Source: Rhipicephalus microplus (taxonomy: Eukaryota > Arthropoda > Arachnida > Ixodida > Ixodidae). From it: a DNA stretch of 64,000 nucleotides. The notes beneath the pieces were generated by a model, which did not search any database, was not told the DNA's origin, and saw nothing but the letters and a program-made list of their open reading frames with translations. Below, in pieces: positions 57,401 through 64,000 of the stretch (position 1 is the stretch's first letter; every line of letters begins with the position of its first letter). Both the position numbers and the translations under genes were made by a program. The stretch spans positions 142,167,319 through 142,231,318 of the forward strand of contig NC_134707.1 in NCBI RefSeq assembly GCF_043290135.1, in the 5' to 3' direction.

Positions 57401-59270
57401 CACCACAACTTGAGACTTCGCCACAAGAAACTCGGCAACTAGAATCTCCACAACTAGAAACTCTGCAACTAGAAACTCCGCAACTAGAAACTCCACAGCT
57501 AGAAACTCCACAACTTGAGACTTAGCAAATAGAAACTCGTCAACTAGAAACTCAATAACTAGAAACTCCGCAGCTAGAAATTCCACAACTAGAAACTCCA
57601 CAGCTTGAGAGTTCGCAACTAGAAACCCCACAACTAGAAACTCCACAACTATAGACTCCACAACTAGAAACTCCACCACTAGAAACTCCACAATTACGAA
57701 CCTCACAACTAGAAACTCAACAACTAGAACCTCCGCAACTGGAAACTCCACAGCAAGAAACTCCACAACTAGAAACACCACATCTAGAAACTACGCAACA
57801 ACAAACTCTGCAACTAGAAACTCCACAACCAGAATTTCTACAGCTACAGACTCAACAACTAGAAACTCCTCAACTAAAAGCTCCACAACTAGACACTCCA
57901 CAACTAGAAACTCCGCAACTAGAAACCCGACAACTAGAAACTCAACAACTAGAAACTCGACATCTATAAATTCCTCAACTTGAAACTCCACAACTAAAAC
58001 TCCACTACTAGAAACTCCGCAGCTAGAAACTCCGCAACTAGAAACTCCCCAACTAGAAACTCTGCAACTCAAAAATCTGCAACTAGAAAATCCACAGCTA
58101 GAAACTCCACAACTTGAAACACCACAACTAAATACTCCACAACTACAAATTCCAACAATTCCACAACTAGAAACTCCACCACTAGAAATTCCGCAACTAG
58201 AAACTCCGCAACTAGAAACTCCACCGCTAAAAACTCCACAACTTGAGAATTCGCAACAAGAAACTCGGCAACTAGAATCTCCACAACTGAAAACTCTGCA
58301 ACTAGAAACTACGCAACTACAAACTCCGCAACTAGAAACTCCACAGCTAGAAACTCCACAACTTGAGACTTCACAAATAGAAACTCGTCAACTAGAAACT
58401 CAACAACTAGAAACTCCACAGCTAGAAACTCCACAACTAGAAACTCCGCAACTTGAGAGTTCGCAACTAGAAACTCCACAACTAGAAACTCCACAACTAG
58501 AGACTCCACAACTAGAAACTCCACCACTAGAAATTCCACAACTACAAACCTCACAACTAGAAACTCCATAACTAAAAACTTCGCAACTGGAAACTCCACA
58601 GCCAGATACTTTACAACTAGAAAACTCACATCTAGAAACTCCGCAACAACAAACTCTGCAGCTAGAAACTCCACAACTAGAATTTCCACAGCTAGAGACT
58701 CAACAACTAGAGACTCCTCAACTAAAAGCTCCCCAACTAGACACTCCACAACTAGAAACTCCGCAACTAGAAACCCGACAACTAGAAACTCAACAACTAC
58801 AAACTCCACACCTATAAATTCCTCAACTTGAAACTCCACAACTAAAACTCCACAACTAGAAACTCCACAACTAAAAACTCCAAAACTAGAAACTCCGCAA
58901 CTAGAAACTCCCTTACTAGAAACTCCACAACTAGAAACTCTGCAGCTAGAAACTCCGCAGCTAGAAACTCTGCAAATAGAAACTCCGCAACTAGAAACTC
59001 CACAGCTAGAAACCCCTCAACTATAAACTTCACAACTAGAAACTCAACAACTAGAAACTGCACAACTAGACACTCCGCAACTAGAAACTCCGCAGCTAGA
59101 AACTCTTCAACTAGAAAATCCACAACTTGAAACTCTGCAACTCGAAACTCTGCAACTAGCAAATCCACAAATATAAACTCAAGTAGAAACTCCCCAACTG
59201 GAAACTCCGCAACTAGAAACTCGGCAACTAGAAACTCCGCAACTAGAAACTCCGCAACTAGAAAATCCAC
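54415..59270 (+). repeat. 4,854-bp tandem HOR F, copy 1 (mosaic)
   Basis: This unit is stitched from families seen elsewhere. About 54.4-55.2 kb follows 42.8-43.5 kb. About 55.2-55.87 kb follows 13.26-13.92 kb. About 56.0-57.1 kb follows the 19.2-20.4 and 21.6-22.8 kb units. About 57.1-58.1 kb follows 20.4-21.3 kb, and about 58.07-59.26 kb follows 23.6-24.8 kb at offset 34,469. EcoRI-bearing monomers are at 55,952 and 58,247. The whole mosaic repeats in copy 2. Confidence 0.9.
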
Positions 59271-62200
59271 AACTAGAAACTCCACAACTAGAAACTCCGC
59301 AACCAGAAACCCGACCACTAGAAACTCCACAAATAGAAACTCAACACCTATAAATTCCACACCTTGAAACTCCACAGCTAGAAACTCCACAACTAGAAAT
59401 TCCACAACTGGAAACTCCACAGCTAGAAAGTCCACAACTAGAAACTCTGCATTCAGAAACTCCGCAACTAGAAACTCCACAGATAGAAAATCCACAACTA
59501 GAAACTCCACAAGTAGAAACTCCACAACTAGAAACTCCGCAACTGGAAACTCTGCAACTAGATACTCCGCAACTAGAAAATCCACAGCTAGAAACTCCAC
59601 AACTTGAGACACCACAACTAGATACTCCACAACTACAAATTCCACAACTAGAAACTCCACAACTGGAAACTCCGCAACTAGAAACTCCGCAACTAGCAAC
59701 TTTAAAGCTAGAAACTCCACAACTGGAGACTTCGCGAATAGAAACTCGTCAACTGAAAACTCAACCACTAGAAACTCCACAACTAAAACTCCACAACTAG
59801 AAACTCCACAACTACAGACTCCGCAACTAGAAAACTCCGCAACAAGAAACTCCCAACTAGACACTCTGCAACTAGGAACTCTACATCTTCAAAATCCACA
59901 ACTAGAAACTCAACAATTTGAAACTCCACAACTAGATACTCCACAACTACAAACTCCACAACTAGAAAATCCCCAACTAGAAACTCCACAACTTGAAACT
60001 CCGCAACTAGAAACTCCGCAACTAGAAACTCCACAACTAGAAACTCTGCAGCTGGAAACTCCACAGCTAGAAACTCCACAACTTGAGACTTCGCAAATAG
60101 AAACTCGTCAACTAGAAACTCAATAACTAGAAACTCCGCAGCTAGAAATTCCACAACTAGAATCTCCACAGCTTGAGAGTTCGCAACTAGAAACCCCACA
60201 ACTAGAAACTCCACAACTAGAGACTCCACAACTAGAAACTCCACCACTAGAAACTCCACAATTACGAACCTCACAACTAGAAACTCAACAACTAGAAACT
60301 CCGCAACTGGAAACTCCACAGCAAGAAACTCCACAACTAGAAACACCACATCTAGAAACTCCGCAACAACAAACTCTGCAACTAGAAACTCCACAACCAG
60401 AATTTCTACAGCTAGAGACTCAACAACTAGAAACTCCTCAACTAAAAGCTCCACAACTAGACACTCCACAACTTGAAACTCCGCAACTAGAAACCCGACA
60501 ACTAGAAACTCAACAACTAGAAACTCGACATGTATAAATTCCTCAACTTGAAACTCCACAACTAAAACTCCACTACTAGAAACTCCGCAGCTAGAAACTC
60601 CGCAACTAGAAACTCCCCAACTAGAAACTCTGCAACTCAAAACTCTGCAACTAGAAAATCCACAGCTAGAAACTCCACAACTTGAAACACCACAACTAAA
60701 TACTCCACAACTACAAATTCCACAACTAGAAACTCCACAACTAGAAATTCCACAACTAGAAACTCCACAACAAGAAACTCCACAGATAAAAACTCCACAA
60801 CTTGAGAATTCGCAACAAGAAACTCGGCAACTAGAATCTCCACAACTAAAAACTCTGCAACTAGAAACTACGCAACTACAAACTCCGCAACTAGAAACTC
60901 CACAGCTAGAAACTCCACAACTTGAGACTTCGCAAATGGAAACTCGTCAACTAGAAACTCAACAACTAGAAACTCCAAAGCTAGAAACTCCACAACTAGA
61001 AACTCCGCAACTTGAGAGTTCGCCACTAGAAACTCCACAACTAGAAACTCCACCACTAGAAATTCCACAACTACAAACCTCACAACTAGAAACTCCATAA
61101 CTAGAAACTTCGCAACTGGAAACTCCACAGCCAGATACTTTACAACTAGAAAAACCACATCTAGAAACTCCACAACAACAAACTCTGCAACTAGAAACTC
61201 CACAACTAGAATTTCCACAGCTAGAGACTCAACAACTAGAGACTCCTCAACTAAAAGCTCCACAACTAGACACTCTACAACTAGAAACTCCGCAACTACA
61301 TACCCGACAACTAGAAACTCAACAACTACAAACTCCACACCTATAAATTCCTCAACTTGAAACTCCACAACTAAAACTCCACAACTAGAAACTCCACAAC
61401 TAGAAACTCCAAAACTAGAAACTCCGCAACTAGAAACTCCCTTACAAGAAACTCCACAACTAGAAACTCTGCAGCTAGAAACTCCGCAACTAGAAACTCT
61501 GCAAATAGAAACTCCGCAACTAGAAACTCCACAGCTAGAAACCCCTCAACTATAAACTTCACCACTAGAAACTCAACAATTAGAGACTGCACAACTAGAC
61601 ACTCCACAACTAGAAACTCCGCCGCTAGAAACTCTGCAACTAGAAAATCCCAACTTGAAACTCTGCAACTCGAAACTCTGCAACTAGAAAATCCACAAAT
61701 ATAAACTAAAGTAGAAACTCCTCAACTGGAAACTCCGCAACTAGAAACTCTGCAACTAGAAACTCCGCAACTAGAAAATCCACAACTAGAAACTTCACAA
61801 CTAGAAACTCCCCAACAAGAAACTCCACAACTAGAAACTCCACAACTAGAAACTCCACAACTAGAGACTGCACAACTAGGAACTCTGCAAATAGAAAATC
61901 TACAACAAGGAAGTCGAAAACTAAAAACTCTAACTAGAAACTCTACAACTAGAGACTCCACAACTAGGAACTCCAAAATTGAGACTCCGCAACTAGAAAC
62001 TACACAGATTGAAATTCCACCACTAGAAACTCCACAACTAGATTCTCCACAACTACAAATTCCACAACTAGAAACTCCACAACTAGAAACTCCGCCACTA
62101 GAAACTACACAGCTAGAAACTCCACAACTTGAGACTTCGCAACAAGAAACTCCACAACTAGAAACTCCTCAACTAGAAACTCCCCAACTAGAAACTCCAC

Positions 62201-64000
62201 AACTAGATTCTCCACAACTACAAATTCCACAACTAGAAACTCCAAAACTAGAAACTCCACAACTAGAAACTCCGCCACTAGAAACTACACAGCTAGAAAC
62301 ACCACAACTTGAGACTTCGCCACAAGAAACTCGGCAACTAGAATCTCCACAACTAGAAACTCTGCAACTAGAAACTCCGCAACTAGAAACTCCACAGCTA
62401 GAAACTCCACAACTTGAGACTTCGCAAATAGAAACTCGTCAACTAGAAACTCAATAACTAGAAACTCTGCAGCTAGAAATTCCACAACTAGAAACTCCAC
62501 AGCTTGAGAGTTCGCAACTAGAAACCCCACAACTAGAAACTCCACAACTATAGACTCCACAACTAGAAACTCCACCACTAGAAACTCCACAATTACGAAC
62601 CTCACAACTAGAAACTCAACAACTAGAAACTCCGCAAATGGAAACTCCACAGCAAGAAACTCCACAACTAGAAACACCACATCTAGAAACTACGCAACAA
62701 CAAACTCTGCAACTAGAAACTCCACAACCAGAATTTCTACAGCTACAGACTCAACAACTAGAAACTCCTCAACTAAAAGCTCCACAACTAGACACTCCAC
62801 AACTAGAAACTCCGCAACTAGAAACCCGACAACTAGAAACTCAACAACTAGAAACTCGACATCTATAAATTCCTCAACTTGAAACTCCACAACTAAAACT
62901 CCACTACTAGAAACTCCGCAGCTAGAAACTCCGCAACTAGAAACTCCCCAACTAGAAACTCTGCAACTCAAAAATCTGCAACTAGAAAATCCACAGCTAG
63001 AAACTCCACAACTTGAAACACCACAACTAAATACTCCACAACTACAAATTCCAACAATTCCACAACTAGAAACTCCACCACTAGAAATTCCGCAACTAGA
63101 AACTCCGCAACTAGAAACTCCACCGCTAAAAACTCCACAACTTGAGAATTCGCAACAAGAAACTCGGCAACTAGAATCTCCACAACTAAAAACTCTGCAA
63201 CTAGAAACTACGCAACTACAAACTCCGCAACTAGAAACTCCACAGCTAGAAACTCCACAACTTGAGACTTCACAAATAGAAACTCGTCAACTAGAAACTC
63301 AACAACTAGAAACTCCACAGCTAGAAACTCCACAACTAGAAACTCCGCAACTTGAGAGTTCGCAACTAGAAACTCCACAACTAGAAACTCCACAACTAGA
63401 GACTCCACAACTAGAAACTCCACCACTAGAAATTCCACAACTACAAACCTCACAACTAGAAACTCCATAACTAAAAACTTCGCAACTGGAAACTCCACAG
63501 CCAGATACTTTACAACTAGAAAACTCACATCTAGAAACTCCGCAACAACAAACTCTGCAACTAGAAACTCCACAACTAGAATTTCCACAGCTAGAGACTC
63601 AACAACTAGAGACTCCTCAACTAAAAGCTCCACAACTAGACACTCCACAACTAGAAACTCCGCAACTAGAAACCCGACAACTAGAAATTCAACAACTACA
63701 AACTCCACACCTATAAATTCCTCAACTTGAAACTCCACAACTAAAACTCCACAACTAGAAACTCCACAACTAAAAACTCCAAAACTAGAAACTCCGCAAC
63801 TAGAAACTCCCTTACTAGAAACTCCACAACTAGAAACTCTGCAGCTAGAAACTCCGCAGCTAGAAACTCTGCAAATAGAAACTCCGCAACTAGAAACTCC
63901 ACAGCTAGAAACCCCTCAACTATAAACTTCACAACTAGAAACTCAACAACTAGAAACTGCACAACTAGACACTCCACAACTAGAAACTCCGCAGCTAGAA
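59271..64000 (+). repeat. 4,899-bp tandem HOR F, copy 2 (truncated by window end)
   Basis: Offset to copy 1 is 4,854 up to about 61,000 and 4,899 after it, because this copy has three extra monomers (45 bp, CTTGAGAGTTCGCC and flanks, about 61,000-61,044) that copy 1 lacks near 56,145. EcoRI-bearing monomers are at 60,806 and 63,146, and CAGATTGAAA is at 62,005 (57,106 in copy 1). The private variant GAAAACTCACATC is shared with copy 1 (58.62 and 63.52 kb). At the window end it is still inside the unit. Confidence 0.92.

Larger units (their letters stand above)
3366..62014 (+). repeat. CAGATTGAAA marker monomers used to phase the HORs
   Basis: This variant starts at 3,366, 5,159, 7,084, 10,752, 12,857, 15,175, 18,040, 20,387, 22,787, 25,158, 27,520, 30,396, 33,332, 36,614, 40,509, 42,670, 44,803, 48,835, 50,294, 54,326, 57,106 and 62,005, with a degenerate copy near 39,251. 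From 40.5 to 54.4 kb it continues as ACTACAC and elsewhere as TTCCAC, which splits the window into two large families. It is usually preceded by an altered monomer pair (AAAATTGAGACTCC or AAATTAAGACTCC). Confidence 0.85.
2314..63151 (+). repeat. EcoRI-bearing marker monomers (GAATTC ladder)
   Basis: A variant monomer with CTTGAGAATTCGCA carries GAATTC starting at 2,314, 9,700, 14,004, 16,615, 19,187, 21,543, 23,778, 26,365, 29,301, 32,176, 35,444, 55,952, 58,247, 60,806 and 63,146. A second class (TATGAATTCC or TACGAATTCC) is at 46,085, 47,046, 51,576 and 52,537. These are all I found by eye. The spacings give the higher-order period directly. The variant arose once or a few times and was then spread by amplification of multi-kilobase units, not of single monomers. 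Confidence 0.85.
1..64000 (+). repeat. 15-bp satellite array spanning the whole window (consensus CAACTAGAAACTCCA)
   Basis: Every row reads as head-to-tail variants of one 15-mer, all in the same orientation; I saw no inverted monomer and no non-repeat spacer. The consensus is 7 A, 5 C, 2 T and 1 G, so the + strand is strongly A/C-rich and G-poor. It contains CTAG once per unit. The last two bases vary most (CCA, CCG, CTG, also CCT, CCC, TCA, CAA). Other common variants are CAG for CAA, CTT/CTG/CTC for CTA, GAG/GAT/GAC/AAA/CAA/TAA for GAA, and ACC or ATT for ACT. A few 1-3-bp indels shift phase. The array continues past both ends. Its size and nested higher-order structure indicate eukaryotic satellite DNA; chromosomal position and species cannot be read from it. 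Confidence 0.98.

Noticed and set aside
1..64000. CRISPR array
   Set aside because: Repeats are contiguous 15-mers without unique spacers, leader or cas genes.
1..64000. Bacterial or viral origin with repeat-rich surface protein
   Set aside because: There are no non-repeat flanks, ribosome-binding sites or neighbouring genes in 64 kb, and the multi-kilobase nested duplications are typical of eukaryotic satellite DNA.
1..64000. tRNA, rRNA, riboswitch or terminator structures
   Set aside because: No stretch departs from the 15-mer, and the A/C-rich single-orientation repeat offers almost no self-complementarity beyond CTAG and AGCT.
1..64000. Telomeric repeat
   Set aside because: The unit is not a G-cluster telomere motif on either strand; the minus strand has no runs of three G in the consensus.

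Overview
The whole 64-kb window is one uninterrupted head-to-tail satellite array. It is built from a 15-bp monomer whose + strand consensus is CAACTAGAAACTCCA, with a variable last dinucleotide. I found no unique sequence, no inverted monomers, no transposon, no RNA gene and no credible protein gene. Because 15 is divisible by 3 and four of the six consensus frames have no stop, dozens of long apparent ORFs appear on both strands; they are products of the repeat.

An uninterrupted 64-kb array with multi-kilobase higher-order repeats (HORs) points to eukaryotic heterochromatin such as a pericentromeric, subtelomeric or sex-/B-chromosome block. It does not look like a bacterial, viral or organellar genome. 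The main monomer variants look like CpG decay products (CCG, CTG and CCA before CAA), which suggests a genome with germline CpG methylation. The sequence does not identify the species.

Layout, mapped with two landmark monomers (CAGATTGAAA, and GAGAATTC which carries an EcoRI site): 1-3,714 and 7,388-11,100 are two copies of a 3.7-kb block 7,386-7,387 bp apart, with an irregular ~1.8-1.9-kb-period segment between them. 11.1-14 kb holds a 540-bp block repeated at 1,140 bp, a 180-bp duplet, and a module that reappears at 55.2 and 60.1 kb. 14-27 kb is a ~2.4-kb HOR domain organised into ~7.1-kb super-units of three. 27.5-38.5 kb holds four tandem HOR copies (2,876, 2,936 and 3,282 bp, plus a partial one). 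38.5-40.3 kb is a transition resembling the 4-7 kb region. 40.3-44.6 kb is a 2,161-bp tandem pair. 43.45-54.44 kb is a 5,491-bp tandem pair with no length change. 54.4-64 kb is a 4.85-4.90-kb tandem pair whose second copy runs off the window. The last block is a mosaic of families also seen at 13, 20-24 and 42-43 kb.

Nothing here works together as a gene system. The biology is satellite evolution: in-register unequal exchange and segmental duplication at several nested scales, point decay at CpG sites, and possibly descent from a coding QLETP pentapeptide minisatellite, a hypothesis supported only by a small third-codon-position excess.
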